Positions 14,354 to 24,299 are shown, numbered from the stretch's first letter. The stretch: DNA of 64,000 nucleotides from Pseudoxanthomonas sp. CF385 (GCF_900104255.1 NZ_FNKZ01000001.1:1-64000); one strand, 5' to 3'. Numbers and translations are program-made. The notes: a model not told the origin generated them from the sequence alone.

Positions 14354-17158
14354 ATGGACGTCGAACGCTGGCAACGCCTGTCACCGCTGCTGGACGTCCT
14401 GCTGGAGCTTGACCCGGAGGCACGCGCGCAGCAGCTGGAGATCCTGCGCGCGGACGATCCCGACACGGCGCGCGAGCTGGAGAAACTGCTCGCGCTGGAA
14501 GAGGAAGGCGACGATTTCATCGACCAGCCCCTGGTCGACAAGCCCGGCCAGCTGAAGCCCGGCATCCGCATCGGTCCCTACCAGCTGGAGTCCCTGCTCG
14601 GCGAAGGCGGCATGGGCATGGTGTGGCTGGCCTCGCGCGCGGACGGCCTCTACCAGCGCCGCGTCGCCCTGAAGCTGCTGCGCCCCGGCCTGGCCGATCC
14701 GAACCTGCGCCTGCGCTTCACCCGCGAGCGCGAGATCCTCGCGCGGCTGGAACATCCCAACATCGCGCGTCTGCTGGACGCGGGCATCGGCAGCGAGGGC
14801 CAGCCCTACCTGGCGCTGGAGTACGTCGAGGGCGTCTCGATCACCGACTACTGCCAGGCCAACAACATCGGCCTGGAAGAGCGGCTGAAGCTGTTCCTGC
14901 AGATCTGCGAAGCGGTCAGCCACGCGCACGCCAACCTGATCGTCCACCGCGATCTGAAACCGTCCAACATCCTCGTCACCCCCGGCGGCGAGGTGCGTCT
15001 GCTGGACTTCGGCATCGCCAAGCTGCTCGACGATCCGGAACCTGCGCCGGTGCATCCGCGCACCGAGGTCCGCGCGTTCACGCTGCACTATGCGGCACCG
15101 GAACAGGTGCGCGGCGAACTGGTCACGACGATGACCGACGTGTACTCGCTCGGCGTGGTGCTGTACGAGCTGATCGCCGACACCAAGCCTTACCGCCTGC
15201 GCCGGCAGACCGACGCGGAATGGGAGCAGGCCATCCTCGCAGTGGAGCCGCTCAAGCCCTCGGTCGCCACGCTGCGCACCACCGACGGCAGCCGCAGCCG
15301 CTGCCCGGATGCCCGGCGCAATGCGCGCAAGCTGGTCGGCGACCTGGACAACATCGCGCTGAAGGCGCTGCAGAAGCTGCCGGAGCACCGTTACCCGTCG
15401 GTGGAGGCGCTTTCGCTCGACCTGCGCCGCCACATGGAGGGCCGGCCCATCCAGGCGCGCCCCCAGAGCGTGGGCTACCGCGTGCAGAAATACCTGGTCC
15501 GCCACCGCTGGGCGCTGGCGGGCAGCGGGCTGGCCGCCAGCGTGCTGATCGCCGCGCTCGGCATGAGCATCTGGCAGGGCCGCCAGGCCATGCGCGAAGC
15601 CGCGCGCGCGCAGGCGATGCAGGACTTCGTGATCGGCCTGTTCGACAACGCGGGCGCGTCGCAGCAGGGCAGCACCTTCGATGCGCGCGAACTGTTGGCC
15701 GCCGGCGAACGCCGCGGCGAACGCGAGCTCGCCAACCAGCCGCTGGCGCAGGCGGAGCTGCTGGGCGTGATCGCGCGCCTGCGCCTGGGCCTGGGCGACT
15801 ACCACGAGTCGCTCGCGCTGCTGGAGAAACAGGCGCGCGTGCTCGCCATCGCCGACGATGCGCCGGATAGCCTGCGCCTGCAGGCCGCGACGCAGCACGG
15901 CCGCGTGCTCCGCCTGCTCGGGCGCTCGCGCCAGTGCGTGCAGGCGATGGCGTCGATGGAAGCGCGCCTTGCGACGCTGCAGTCGCGCTTGCCGCTGCCG
16001 GTGGCCGAGTTCCAGTCGCAGAACGGCCGCTGCCGCGCCGACGCCGGCGAGAAGCAGGTGGCGCGGCAGATGTTCGACCGCTCGCTGACGATCCGCCGCA
16101 ACCTGAAGGACGAAGCGGGCGTGGCCGAGAACCTGCGCGACCTCGCCCAGCTGGACGTCGAACTGGGCAATGCCGATGCCGGCGTGCGCGGTTATCGCGC
16201 CGCCCTGGCGCACCTGCAGGCCCACGGCCATGCGCGCCACCCGCTGGCGGTGGAGATCCAGCGCAGCCTGGCGCTGCTGTACCGCAACCGCGGCGAGACC
16301 GACGCGGCACTGGCCTCGTTCCAGCGCGCGCGTGAACTGGCGGAAGACATCCATGGCCCGCGCCACCCGCTCACGCAGGCCCTGCGCCGGCACATCGCCG
16401 CCGTCCAGGTCGACCTCGGCCAGCTGGTGGAGGCCGACGCGGAACTGCGCCGCCTGCATGCGATGACCCTGGAATCGCTGGGTCCCAACCACCGCGACGC
16501 GGCATCGAGCTGGAACTCGATGGGCATCATCGCGTGGGAGCGCGGCGACGACGACACCGCGGTGCGCGACGTCGCACGGGCGGTCGGGATCTGGCGGGCG
16601 AACGAGAGCCTGCAGATCCTGCCCGGCGGCCTGTTCAACTACGGCATGGTGCTGCACAGCGCGGGGCGCTACGACGAGGCGCTGGCCGCGCTGGAGGAAT
16701 CCCGCCAGATGCGCGTGTCGACGATCGGCGCCAGCCACGCCCTGATCGGGGAGACCGACCGCATGATCGGCGAGGTCCTCGCGTCGAAGGGCGACCTGGC
16801 CGGTGCCACCGAACGCTTCGACCGCGCGGTGCGCCTCACCCGCGTCGGCTTCGGGCCGGATCACCCGCGCACTTGGTTCGCGGAACTGTCGATGGCACGC
16901 CATCTGACCCGGCTCGGTCGCCCGCAGGACGCGCTCGCGCCGCTGGACGCGCTCACCCGCCACGACGGCAGCGGCAGCGAGGCGCCGAAGCTGCGTTGGC
17001 TGGCGCGCGGCTACATGGCCGAAGCGCGCTGCCGGATGGGCGAGAAGGACCGTGCGCGCCGCGAGCTGGATGCCCTGACGGGCGAGCTGCGCAATGCGCT
17101 GCCCGATGGCGGGATCATCCCGCGCGAAATCGCCGCGCTGCGTGCCGCCTGCCGCTGA
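14354..17158 (+). CDS. Transmembrane Ser/Thr protein kinase with TPR-like extracytoplasmic domain
   Basis: 934 residues. The first 70 are a helical segment often found in these sigma-linked kinases. The kinase domain spans about 73-365: Gly-rich loop GEGGMGMV, Lys107 (VALKLL), HRDLKPSN (198-205), DFG (218-220) and APE (248-250), all intact, so it should be active. One membrane segment lies at 387-407. Residues 410-934 are helical tetratricopeptide-like repeats outside the cytoplasm, which could sense a ligand or partner. It follows the sigma factor at once and probably phosphorylates it. No phosphatase gene is nearby. Confidence 0.92.
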   Translation: MDVERWQRLSPLLDVLLELDPEARAQQLEILRADDPDTARELEKLLALEEEGDDFIDQPLVDKPGQLKPGIRIGPYQLESLLGEGGMGMVWLASRADGLYQRRVALKLLRPGLADPNLRLRFTREREILARLEHPNIARLLDAGIGSEGQPYLALEYVEGVSITDYCQANNIGLEERLKLFLQICEAVSHAHANLIVHRDLKPSNILVTPGGEVRLLDFGIAKLLDDPEPAPVHPRTEVRAFTLHYAAPEQVRGELVTTMTDVYSLGVVLYELIADTKPYRLRRQTDAEWEQAILAVEPLKPSVATLRTTDGSRSRCPDARRNARKLVGDLDNIALKALQKLPEHRYPSVEALSLDLRRHMEGRPIQARPQSVGYRVQKYLVRHRWALAGSGLAASVLIAALGMSIWQGRQAMREAARAQAMQDFVIGLFDNAGASQQGSTFDARELLAAGERRGERELANQPLAQAELLGVIARLRLGLGDYHESLALLEKQARVLAIADDAPDSLRLQAATQHGRVLRLLGRSRQCVQAMASMEARLATLQSRLPLPVAEFQSQNGRCRADAGEKQVARQMFDRSLTIRRNLKDEAGVAENLRDLAQLDVELGNADAGVRGYRAALAHLQAHGHARHPLAVEIQRSLALLYRNRGETDAALASFQRARELAEDIHGPRHPLTQALRRHIAAVQVDLGQLVEADAELRRLHAMTLESLGPNHRDAASSWNSMGIIAWERGDDDTAVRDVARAVGIWRANESLQILPGGLFNYGMVLHSAGRYDEALAALEESRQMRVSTIGASHALIGETDRMIGEVLASKGDLAGATERFDRAVRLTRVGFGPDHPRTWFAELSMARHLTRLGRPQDALAPLDALTRHDGSGSEAPKLRWLARGYMAEARCRMGEKDRARRELDALTGELRNALPDGGIIPREIAALRAACR

Positions 17159-17165
17159 GGCGGCC

Positions 17166-17789
17166 TTATTCCAGCGGCAATCCCGGCTGCAGGGGCGCGA
17201 TGCGCCCTTCGCCGCGCGCGATCCTCTTGAACTCGGCCCGGCTCACCGACACGTAGCGTTCGTTGCCGCCGATCTCGACCTGCGGGCCATCCTGCACGGC
17301 CAGACCCTGCTCGTTAACGCGCACGGTCATGGTCGCCTTTTTGCCGGTGTGGCAGATGGTCTTGATCTCGCTCATCTCGTCAGCCCAGGCCAGCAGGTAT
17401 TGGCTGCCTTCGAACAGCTCGCCGCGGAAGTCGGTGCGAAGCCCGTAGCAGAGCACGGGAATGCGCAGGGCATCCACCACCTCGCTGAGCTGCCACACCT
17501 GCGCGCGGGTCAGGAACTGCGCCTCGTCCACCAGCACGCAATCCAGCGTGCCGTGGGCGGCGATGTCGTCGCGGATCCAGCGCTCGAGATCGTCGCCGCG
17601 CTCGAACGCCACCGCATCGGCACGCAGGCCGATGCGCGAGGCCACCACGCCGGCGCCGGCCCGGTCGTCCAGCCGCGGGGTCAGGATCGCCACCCGCATG
17701 CCCCGCTCGCGGTAGTTGTGCGCGGACTGCAGCAGCGTGGTGGTCTTCCCGGCATTCATCGCCGAGTAGTAGAAGTAGAGCTTGGCCAT
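17166..17789 (-). CDS. tdk: Thymidine kinase
   Basis: 207 residues. It makes dTMP from thymidine and ATP in the salvage pathway. The P-loop is SAMNAGKTT (9-17), the Walker B-like motif VLVDEAQFL, and the lasso region YGLRTDF is present. The zinc ribbon is degenerate: ICHCG of Escherichia coli is ICHTG here, and VCRKHY is VSRAEF, so only one of the usual metal ligands remains. The nucleoside site GGNERYVSV is intact, so activity is likely. It converges with the kinase gene. Confidence 0.93.
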   Translation of the reverse strand: MAKLYFYYSAMNAGKTTTLLQSAHNYRERGMRVAILTPRLDDRAGAGVVASRIGLRADAVAFERGDDLERWIRDDIAAHGTLDCVLVDEAQFLTRAQVWQLSEVVDALRIPVLCYGLRTDFRGELFEGSQYLLAWADEMSEIKTICHTGKKATMTVRVNEQGLAVQDGPQVEIGGNERYVSVSRAEFKRIARGEGRIAPLQPGLPLE

Positions 17790-17811
17790 GCGCGGATTCT
17801 ACCGCGCGGCG

Positions 17812-18537
17812 CTACCGGTCCTTGGCGGGCGGGTTCGCCGGCGCTGCGGGAACGTTCTCGAGGTCGCCCACCCTGACCCGGCCCTTGAGCGGGGCTTTCC
17901 AGATGGTGTCCTGCAACCGCCAGTACTCCTCCGGCTGCCAGTACTTCGGCGCGTAGTACTGATCGCCGGTCAGCGTCATCCCGGTGCCCGACAACGGGCC
18001 GGTGAACGGGACGATGGTGAGGTTGCCGACATATCCGACCCTGCTTCCGGTGACCCTTCGCCGTTCGCGACGCAGGATCTTGTCCAGGCGCGGTTTGGCC
18101 GCATCGTCGCCGTACTCGGCCATGAGTGCCTGGCCGCGCGCGATGGCGTCCTGTTGCTCCGCCGGGTCCAGCGCGCTCCAGAGGCCTTCGCGGCGCACCA
18201 GGAAGTCGTGATAGAGCCGCTCCGCCGCCAGGTCCATCCAGGCATACGCCAGCGGCCGGTCCATCGCGACACCGATGCCGCTCCAGTACATCTCGGCGAT
18301 CATCGCCTGTGCCGGCTTGTCGCCGTGGTATGCCGCGCGCTTGAACTCGGCCAGCGCCACCGCATAGTCCTTCCGCTCGTACGACCGCACGCCCTCCGCG
18401 CGCCAACGCAGGTCGGGGTGCGCGGCCAGGAAGCCTTCCGTCAGCACCGCAGGATCGATCTTCTCCTGCTGCGCCCCGGCAGGCACGCTGGCGAACGTCA
18501 GGATTGCCATCAACGCACTGAGCGGGAAAGCCTTCAT
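17812..18537 (-). CDS. Exported protein with Sel1-like repeat
   Basis: 241 residues. The signal peptide ends near VPAGAQ. Residues 45-110 look like Sel1/TPR helices (DYAVALAEFKRAAYHGDKPA, then MIAEMYWSGIGV). The C-terminal third is polar and Pro-rich, with PKYWQPEEYWRLQD. Sel1 repeats mediate protein contacts; partner and role unknown. Predicted periplasmic. It shares an intergenic space of about 90 bases with rep, which is transcribed the other way. Confidence 0.7.
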   Translation of the reverse strand: MKAFPLSALMAILTFASVPAGAQQEKIDPAVLTEGFLAAHPDLRWRAEGVRSYERKDYAVALAEFKRAAYHGDKPAQAMIAEMYWSGIGVAMDRPLAYAWMDLAAERLYHDFLVRREGLWSALDPAEQQDAIARGQALMAEYGDDAAKPRLDKILRRERRRVTGSRVGYVGNLTIVPFTGPLSGTGMTLTGDQYYAPKYWQPEEYWRLQDTIWKAPLKGRVRVGDLENVPAAPANPPAKDR

Positions 18538-18630
18538 GTGACGAGCCTGCCGCGGGAAGGATGGACCTCATGCTAGGAGAAGGCAGCCGCCGTTGTCTGT
18601 AAACTGATGGCCTACGCACACGCTCCCTCC

Positions 18631-20607
18631 ATGCACGGCCTCAACCCCCCCCAACGCGCCGCCGTCCTTCACAGCAAGGGCCCCCTGCTGGTGCTCGCCG
18701 GCGCCGGCAGCGGCAAGACGCGCGTGATCGTGGAGAAGATCGCCCACCTGATCTCCGGTGGGCATGTTCCGGCCCGCCGGATCGCGGCGATCACCTTCAC
18801 CAACAAGTCCGCCAAGGAAATGCGCGAGCGCGTGGCCAAGCGGATCAAGGGCGATGCGGCCGAAGGCCTGACGATCTGCACCTTCCACGCGCTGGGCTTG
18901 AAGTTCCTGCAGATCGAGCACGCCGCCGTGGGCCTGAAGCGCGGCTTCTCCATCTTCGACGCCGACGACGCCAGCGCACAGGTCAAGGACCTGATGTACG
19001 GCGCCAAGCCGGACGAGGTCGAGATGGCGAAGAACCTGATCTCGCGCGCCAAGAACGCCGGCCTTTCGCCCGAGGAAGCGCTGGCCGAAGCCCGTACCAA
19101 CCGCGAGAAGGAAGCCGCGCTGCTGTACCAGCGCTACCAGGACCGGCTGACGACCTTCAACGCGGTCGACTTCGACGACCTGATCCGCCTGCCGGTGCAG
19201 GTGCTGGAGAACGATCCCGAGGTCACCGCCGCGTGGCGCGAACGCATCGGCTACCTGCTGGTGGACGAATGCCAGGACACCAACGACGCGCAGTATCGCC
19301 TGCTGAAGGCGATCGCCGGTGAGCGCGGCGACTTCACCTGCGTGGGCGACGACGACCAGAGCATCTATGCCTGGCGCGGCGCCAATCCGGACAACCTGCT
19401 GCAGATGGCGAAGGATTATCCGGCGCTGCAGATCGTCAAGCTGGAACAGAATTACCGCTGCAGCAACCGCGTGCTGCGCGCAGCCAACGCGCTGATCGCC
19501 AACAACCCGCACGAACACCCCAAGAAGCTGTGGAGCGACCAGGCCGACGGCGAGCGCATCCGCGTGTGGGAGTGCCGCGACAACGAGCACGAGGCGGAAA
19601 AGGTCGCGGCCGAGATTTCCTTCGTGCACGCATCCAAGAGCGCGGCCTGGAGCGATTTCTGCATCCTGTTCCGCGGCAACCACCAGTCGCGCGCCCTGGA
19701 GAAGGCGCTGCAGCTGCTGCGCATCCCCTATCACCTGACCGGCGGCACCGCGTTCCTGGAACGCCAGGAAGTGAAGGACGCGCTCTCGTGGCTGCGCCTG
19801 CTGGTGAACCCGGACGACGACGCAGCCTTCCTGCGCGCGGTGCAGTCGCCCAAGCGCGAGGTGGGCGCCACCTCGCTGGCCAAGCTCGCCGAGATGGCGC
19901 AGCACGCGCACCTGCCGTTGTCGCGCGCGGCCGAATCGATGGGCGCGCTGAAGGCATTGCCGCCACGCGCGGCCAATGGCCTGAGCGCGTTCAACGACAT
20001 CCTGCGCGACCTGCGCCGGCACGCCGAGGAACTGCCGCCGGCCGATCTCGTGCGTCGCCTGAGCGAGCGCTCAGGCCTGCTGGCCGACCTGCGCGCCCAG
20101 TGCAAGGACGAAGCCTCGTTCCAGCGCCGGCGCGCCAACCTGGACGAACTGGCGGACTGGTTCGAGGGCGGTCCGCGCGGCAGCTCCGCCGGCGACCTTG
20201 CCGCACAGCTGGCGCTGTTGTCGCGCAACGACAAGGACGACGGCGGCAACCAGGTGCGGCTGATGAGCCTGCACGCCGCCAAGGGCCTGGAATTCCCTTA
20301 CGTCTTCATCGTCGGCTGCGAGGACGGCACGCTGCCGCACGAGACCAGCGTCGAGGAAGGCAACCTGCAGGAAGAGCGCCGCCTGATGTACGTGGGCATC
20401 ACCCGCGCGAAGGCGCAGTTGTGGCTCAGCCACAGCCGCGAGACGCGACGCTTCGGCGAACGCCTGCGCCTGCAACCCAGCCGCTTCATCGACGAACTGC
20501 CCGCCGACGAACTGCAACGCGACGGCGCGGACCCGGTAGCCGATGCGGAACGCAAGAAGGAGCGCGCCAGCGCGGGCCTGGCCGCGATCCAGGCGATGTT
20601 CGACTGA
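18631..20607 (+). CDS. rep: ATP-dependent DNA helicase Rep
   Basis: 658 residues from MHGLNPPQRA; an in-frame ATG eight codons upstream is possible, and neither has a clear ribosome binding site. UvrD/Rep-type superfamily 1A 3'-5' helicase that clears proteins ahead of replication forks. Motifs: LAGAGSGKTR (I), ITFTNKSAKEMRERV (Ia), LLVDECQDTN (II), GDDDQSIYAWRGA (III), LEQNYRCS (IV), LMSLHAAKGLEFPYVF (V) and ERRLMYVGITRA (VI). All are intact. Closer to Rep than UvrD by length and by the VIVEKIAHLI motif style. Confidence 0.94.
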   Translation: MHGLNPPQRAAVLHSKGPLLVLAGAGSGKTRVIVEKIAHLISGGHVPARRIAAITFTNKSAKEMRERVAKRIKGDAAEGLTICTFHALGLKFLQIEHAAVGLKRGFSIFDADDASAQVKDLMYGAKPDEVEMAKNLISRAKNAGLSPEEALAEARTNREKEAALLYQRYQDRLTTFNAVDFDDLIRLPVQVLENDPEVTAAWRERIGYLLVDECQDTNDAQYRLLKAIAGERGDFTCVGDDDQSIYAWRGANPDNLLQMAKDYPALQIVKLEQNYRCSNRVLRAANALIANNPHEHPKKLWSDQADGERIRVWECRDNEHEAEKVAAEISFVHASKSAAWSDFCILFRGNHQSRALEKALQLLRIPYHLTGGTAFLERQEVKDALSWLRLLVNPDDDAAFLRAVQSPKREVGATSLAKLAEMAQHAHLPLSRAAESMGALKALPPRAANGLSAFNDILRDLRRHAEELPPADLVRRLSERSGLLADLRAQCKDEASFQRRRANLDELADWFEGGPRGSSAGDLAAQLALLSRNDKDDGGNQVRLMSLHAAKGLEFPYVFIVGCEDGTLPHETSVEEGNLQEERRLMYVGITRAKAQLWLSHSRETRRFGERLRLQPSRFIDELPADELQRDGADPVADAERKKERASAGLAAIQAMFD

Positions 20608-20668
20608 GGCCACGCCCCCATCGCGCGCGACGCGGTACGCTTGGACGGCATCCCTAGGAGCACAGACG

Positions 20669-21049
20669 ATGACGCGCAACAGCCGGATCTGGTGGCTGGT
20701 GGGTTTCCTGATCGCCCTGGTCGGCGTGGGCTTTCCGTACTGGCGGGCGCCTTCCGCATTGACGGCCCTGCCCGGTGCGTTCTACGGCCCCGGCCTGGCC
20801 GCGCTCGCCGTGGTGGCGATGATGCTGCGTGCGTTCGGTACCGGGCGCTTCCTGCCGCTGTGGCTGCTCATCGCGGCGGCAGCGCCCGTCGCCGTGGTCC
20901 TGCGGATGCTGATCGGCGACGCCGCGGCGACGCCGGTGTCCTGGCCGCGCGAGCTCTTGATCGCAAGCGCACTGGGGCTGGCGGCGTCGCTTGCCGGCAT
21001 GCTCATCGGCAGCCTGTTCCTTTTGCGCAGCAGCCGTCGACCGACCTGA
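20669..21049 (+). CDS. Membrane protein of unknown function
   Basis: 126 residues with four hydrophobic segments (about 8-25, 38-55, 63-80, 95-115) and a short basic tail. Start supported by AGGAG eight bases upstream. Family not recognised. It lies between rep and a VOC-family gene on the same strand with gaps of 61 and 19 bases, so it may be co-transcribed with the latter. Confidence 0.65.
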   Translation: MTRNSRIWWLVGFLIALVGVGFPYWRAPSALTALPGAFYGPGLAALAVVAMMLRAFGTGRFLPLWLLIAAAAPVAVVLRMLIGDAAATPVSWPRELLIASALGLAASLAGMLIGSLFLLRSSRRPT

Positions 21050-21068
21050 TCACGCCGGAGGTTCCGTG

Positions 21069-21443
21069 ATGACCATGACGCTCTCCACCATCCGCCAGAT
21101 CGCCATCACCGTGAGCGACGTCGAGGCCGCACTCGCGTTCTACCGCGACGCCCTCGGCCTGGAGTTCCTGTTCCAGCCCGCGCCGACGCTGGCGTTCCTG
21201 GATGCCGGCGGCATCCGCGTGATGCTCACCACGCCGCAGGGCGCGGGCGCGGTGGGCGCCAACTCGATCCTCTATTTCAGCGTGAACGACATCGAAGCGA
21301 CGCAGGCCGCGCTGGTCGCGCGCGGCGCCACCGAGGAGCGCGCCCCGCAGCTGGCCGCGCGCTTGCCGGACCACGCGCTGTGGACCGGTTTCCTGCGCGA
21401 CCCGGACGGCAACCTTGTCGGCCTGATGGAAGAGAAGCGCTGA
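21069..21443 (+). CDS. VOC family (glyoxalase/bleomycin-resistance fold) protein
   Basis: 124 residues. One VOC domain made of two beta-alpha-beta-beta-beta units: IRQIAITVSDVEAALAFYRDALGLEF opens the first, SILYFSVNDIEATQAAL the second. The end LRDPDGNLVGLMEE is the usual C-terminal strand with Glu as a possible metal ligand. Metal sites of the family are partly present (early His is replaced by Gln/Ile), so catalysis is uncertain. Start supported by GGAGG. Substrate unknown. Confidence 0.85.
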   Translation: MTMTLSTIRQIAITVSDVEAALAFYRDALGLEFLFQPAPTLAFLDAGGIRVMLTTPQGAGAVGANSILYFSVNDIEATQAALVARGATEERAPQLAARLPDHALWTGFLRDPDGNLVGLMEEKR

Positions 21444-21459
21444 CACCCGGCTTGCACGC

Positions 21460-21852
21460 TTATTCGTCGTCGCCGGCATTCCGATAGCCGGACAGGGATT
21501 CCACCCTGACCAGGGACGTGCGCAGCGTCAGCACGACCTCGCCCGCCGCGAACGTCACCATCCACCCGTTGTCGATCGACCGTGCCGACAGCTGTCCGCT
21601 CAGGGTGGCGGCGAAGCCGGTGAGCGCGAATGCCTGCACGCCGAAACAGGCAAGTCGCACCTGCGTCCGATTGACGTCTTCGTCCCAGCGCGCGGGCAAG
21701 ACATCGGGCACCACGGCGAGATCGAAGCGCAGGCGCACGCTGGGGCCGTCGCGATGCAGGATCACCTCGTGCAGATCGACCGGCAGCGCGCCGATGCCGG
21801 CGGGAAGCGAAGCCAGCGCTTGCGGATTCGCCACCGCTGCCGTCCAGTCCAT
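21460..21852 (-). CDS. Imm50-like immunity protein, orphan
   Basis: 130 residues. The segments VDLHEVILHRDGPSVRLRFDL, WDEDVNRTQVRLACFGV and VRVESLSGYR follow the pattern of the Imm50 family, whose members are predicted to neutralise polymorphic toxins. Start at ATG 21852, eight bases after the yceH stop, so it is probably translated from the yceH transcript. No toxin gene lies nearby. The recurring pairing with housekeeping genes in this family suggests a domesticated role. Function of this copy unknown. Confidence 0.65.
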   Translation of the reverse strand: MDWTAAVANPQALASLPAGIGALPVDLHEVILHRDGPSVRLRFDLAVVPDVLPARWDEDVNRTQVRLACFGVQAFALTGFAATLSGQLSARSIDNGWMVTFAAGEVVLTLRTSLVRVESLSGYRNAGDDE

Positions 21853-21860
21853 GGCGCAGC

Positions 21861-22514
21861 TCAGCCCGGGGTGCGCTCGGCGAGCACGCGCTCGACCTGC
21901 TCGCGCAACGCGGCGACCTCGGCTTCCAGTGCGGCGACGCGTGCTTCGAGTTCCGCATTCGCGGGTTCGCCCGCAGGCGACGACGGCGCGCGCGCGGCGA
22001 TCGCCGCCACGTCCACCGGGCCGCTCAACAGGTGCGCGTAACGGTCCTCGCGCTGGCCGGGACCGCGCGGGATCTGGACGACGAGCGCCGCTTCGCGCTG
22101 CATCAGTCGATCCAGGTGGTGGCGCACGTCTTCCGCGTCGTTGAACCGGCACAGGCGCTCGGCGCGTGCGAGCAGCTCATGGACCGTCTGCGCGCCGCGC
22201 AGGGCGAGCAGGCCCAACAGCGCGACCTGCTGCTGCGGGACGCCGAAGAACGCCGCGGCGCGATGTTCGTAACGCTCGGCGCGCGAGGAGAACACCTGCT
22301 TGGCCAGGCCCTTCTGTTCCAGCTGGCGCAACGCATGGTTGACCGCGCCCGCATCCAGCGCCATCACCGGATCGCGCGCCGTCTTCTGGTTCGCGGCGGC
22401 CTGTGCGGCATTGACGGTCAGCGGATAGGTCTCCGGCGTGGTCGCCTCTTTCTCGATCAGGCAGCCCAGCAGGCGGGCCTCGGCGGCATTCAGCACGATC
22501 GTCGTGTCGTCCAT
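21861..22514 (-). CDS. YceH family protein (DUF480)
   Basis: 217 residues. Two winged-helix-like units fill residues 1-165: [20 protein letters not shown] opens the first and [19 protein letters not shown] the second. A C-terminal coiled coil ([25 protein letters not shown]) follows. The E. coli family member is YceH; its molecular role is not established, though the winged-helix fold suggests nucleic-acid contact. The acid phosphatase gene diverges from it. The Imm50-like gene follows directly on the same strand. Confidence 0.88.
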   Translation of the reverse strand: MDDTTIVLNAAEARLLGCLIEKEATTPETYPLTVNAAQAAANQKTARDPVMALDAGAVNHALRQLEQKGLAKQVFSSRAERYEHRAAAFFGVPQQQVALLGLLALRGAQTVHELLARAERLCRFNDAEDVRHHLDRLMQREAALVVQIPRGPGQREDRYAHLLSGPVDVAAIAARAPSSPAGEPANAELEARVAALEAEVAALREQVERVLAERTPG

Positions 22515-22628
22515 GGGAGCGGTGGCCTCTGGCGGGGCCGGCAGGATAACCCGCACACGCCGCACCGCCGAACGACGGGTGTAACACCGGTCGGCTAGAA
22601 TTCCCGCACTTCGAAGACCGGATCTCCC

Positions 22629-23537
22629 ATGCGCGTTTCCCTGCTCGCCGCCGGCCTGGCGGCTTCGTTGCTGACCCTGTCCGCGTGCAAGCGCACCGAA
22701 CCCGCGGCCCCCCCGGCCGACGCCGCGGCACCCGCCGCGCCCGTCGCCGACGCCAAGCCAACCGGCGCGCACGACAATCTCAACGCCGTGGCGTGGGTGC
22801 AGACGTCGGTGGAATACCGCGCGATCACCACCCAGACTTTCCGCGCCGCCGCCGACCATCTGGACGTCGCGCTGAAGGAGAAAAACTGGGACGCACTGGT
22901 GCCGGACGAGCGCGGCAACGCCGCCACCGGTCTGAAGCCGGCCGTGGTGATGGACGTGGACGAGACCGTGCTGGACAACTCGCCTTACCAGGCCCGCCTG
23001 ATCCACGACGGCAAGGAGTACGACGAGATCAGCTGGGACCAGTGGGTGGCCGAGAAGAAGGCCAAGCCGCTGCCGGGCGTGGTGGATTTCGCCAAGGCCG
23101 CGGCCGCGAAAGGCGTCACCATCCTGTACATCTCCAACCGCGCGGTGCACCTGAAGGAAGCGACACTCGCCAACCTGCGCGAAGCGGGCCTGCCGGTCGC
23201 CGACGACAGCGTGTTCTTCGGTCTGGGCACGGTGCTGGAAGGCTGCGAGCAGAACGGCTCCGAGAAGAACTGCCGCCGCCGCCTGGCCGGACAGCAGTAC
23301 CGCGTGCTGATGCAGTTCGGCGACCAGATCGGCGACTTCGTCCAGGTGGAAGCCAACACTCGCGAAGGCCGCCAGGCCCTGTTCGACGAATACGACGACT
23401 GGTTCGGCGAGCGCTGGTGGATGCTCCCCAACCCCACCTACGGCTCGTGGGAGCCCGCGCTGTTCAACAACGCCTGGGACCAGCCGGCCGCCGCACGCAC
23501 CCAGGCCAAGCGCGACGCGCTGGACTACGCGCCGTGA
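22629..23537 (+). CDS. HAD acid phosphatase lipoprotein, class C e(P4)-like
   Basis: 302 residues. A lipoprotein signal ends in LSAC (Cys20). The HAD motif [11 protein letters not shown] (about 98-107) carries the nucleophile and acid/base Asp. YISNRA holds motif II, and QFGDQIGDF supplies the later acidic residues, matching the class C acid phosphatases such as Haemophilus e(P4). These remove phosphate from nucleotides at the outer membrane to allow uptake. The stop overlaps the GTG start of pyrF, so the two are translated together, which fits nucleotide salvage beside pyrimidine synthesis. Confidence 0.92.
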   Translation: MRVSLLAAGLAASLLTLSACKRTEPAAPPADAAAPAAPVADAKPTGAHDNLNAVAWVQTSVEYRAITTQTFRAAADHLDVALKEKNWDALVPDERGNAATGLKPAVVMDVDETVLDNSPYQARLIHDGKEYDEISWDQWVAEKKAKPLPGVVDFAKAAAAKGVTILYISNRAVHLKEATLANLREAGLPVADDSVFFGLGTVLEGCEQNGSEKNCRRRLAGQQYRVLMQFGDQIGDFVQVEANTREGRQALFDEYDDWFGERWWMLPNPTYGSWEPALFNNAWDQPAAARTQAKRDALDYAP

Positions 23538-24256
23538 GCCAGGGCCCCGTCGCCCTCGCGCCGCGCGAGCGCCTGATCTTCGCGCTGGACGCCCCGTCCG
23601 GCGCCGACGCGCTGGCGTGGGTCGACCGGCTGGGCGATGCGGTGCAGTTCTACAAGATCGGCATGGAGCTGCTGGCCAGTGGCGATTACTTCACCGTGCT
23701 GGATGAACTCGCCCGCCGCGACAAGCGGGTGTTCGTCGACCTGAAGTTCTTCGACATCCCCGCCACTGTCGCCGGGGTGATCCGCGGCCTGTCGCGCTGG
23801 CCGGTGACCTACGCGACCATCCATGGCTGGCACGCCGGCATGATGGAAGCGGCGGCGGCCGCGCGTGCCGGCGACCTCCGGCTGCTCGCCGTAACCGTGC
23901 TGACCTCGATGGACACACGCGATCTGCGCGCCATGGGCATCAACAGCGGCGAATCGGCCGACATCGTCGTGCAACGTGCGCTGGCAGCGCAGGCGGCCGG
24001 CATCGACGGCGTGATCTGCTCGGGCCAGGAGGCCGGCATGATCCGCGCCGCCACCGCTCCCGGCTTTTCCATCGTCTGCCCCGGCATCCGCCCCGGTGGC
24101 CCGGTGGGCGACGACCAGAAACGCACGGTGGGCGTGGCCGAGGCCTTCGCCCTGGGCGCGGACGCCATCGTGGTCGGCCGGCCGATCAGTCAGGCGGCTG
24201 ATCCCAGGTCCGCCGCGGAAGCGATCCAGGCCGAAATTGCTACGGTCGTCCATTAA
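23534..24256 (+). CDS. pyrF: Orotidine 5'-phosphate decarboxylase
   Basis: 240 residues. It makes UMP from OMP, the last step of de novo pyrimidine synthesis. The catalytic signature [11 protein letters not shown] has the Lys and two Asp of the K-D-K-D array (with upstream Lys in FYKIGME). The phosphate loop [11 protein letters not shown] is at the C-terminus. The GTG start overlaps the phosphatase stop (GTGA), a clear case of coupling. It belongs to the short, bacterial type I branch. Confidence 0.96.
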   Translation: MSQGPVALAPRERLIFALDAPSGADALAWVDRLGDAVQFYKIGMELLASGDYFTVLDELARRDKRVFVDLKFFDIPATVAGVIRGLSRWPVTYATIHGWHAGMMEAAAAARAGDLRLLAVTVLTSMDTRDLRAMGINSGESADIVVQRALAAQAAGIDGVICSGQEAGMIRAATAPGFSIVCPGIRPGGPVGDDQKRTVGVAEAFALGADAIVVGRPISQAADPRSAAEAIQAEIATVVH

Positions 24257-24299
24257 AATCAATGGTTTATACAAAGTTATTTCAGGTATTGCCTTAGCA

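Noticed and set aside
14381..16963. Long open frame of 860 codons on the minus strand across the kinase gene
   Set aside because: It is the antisense shadow of the kinase reading frame in GC-rich DNA. It has no start context and gives a His/Arg/Gln-rich product with no fold pattern.
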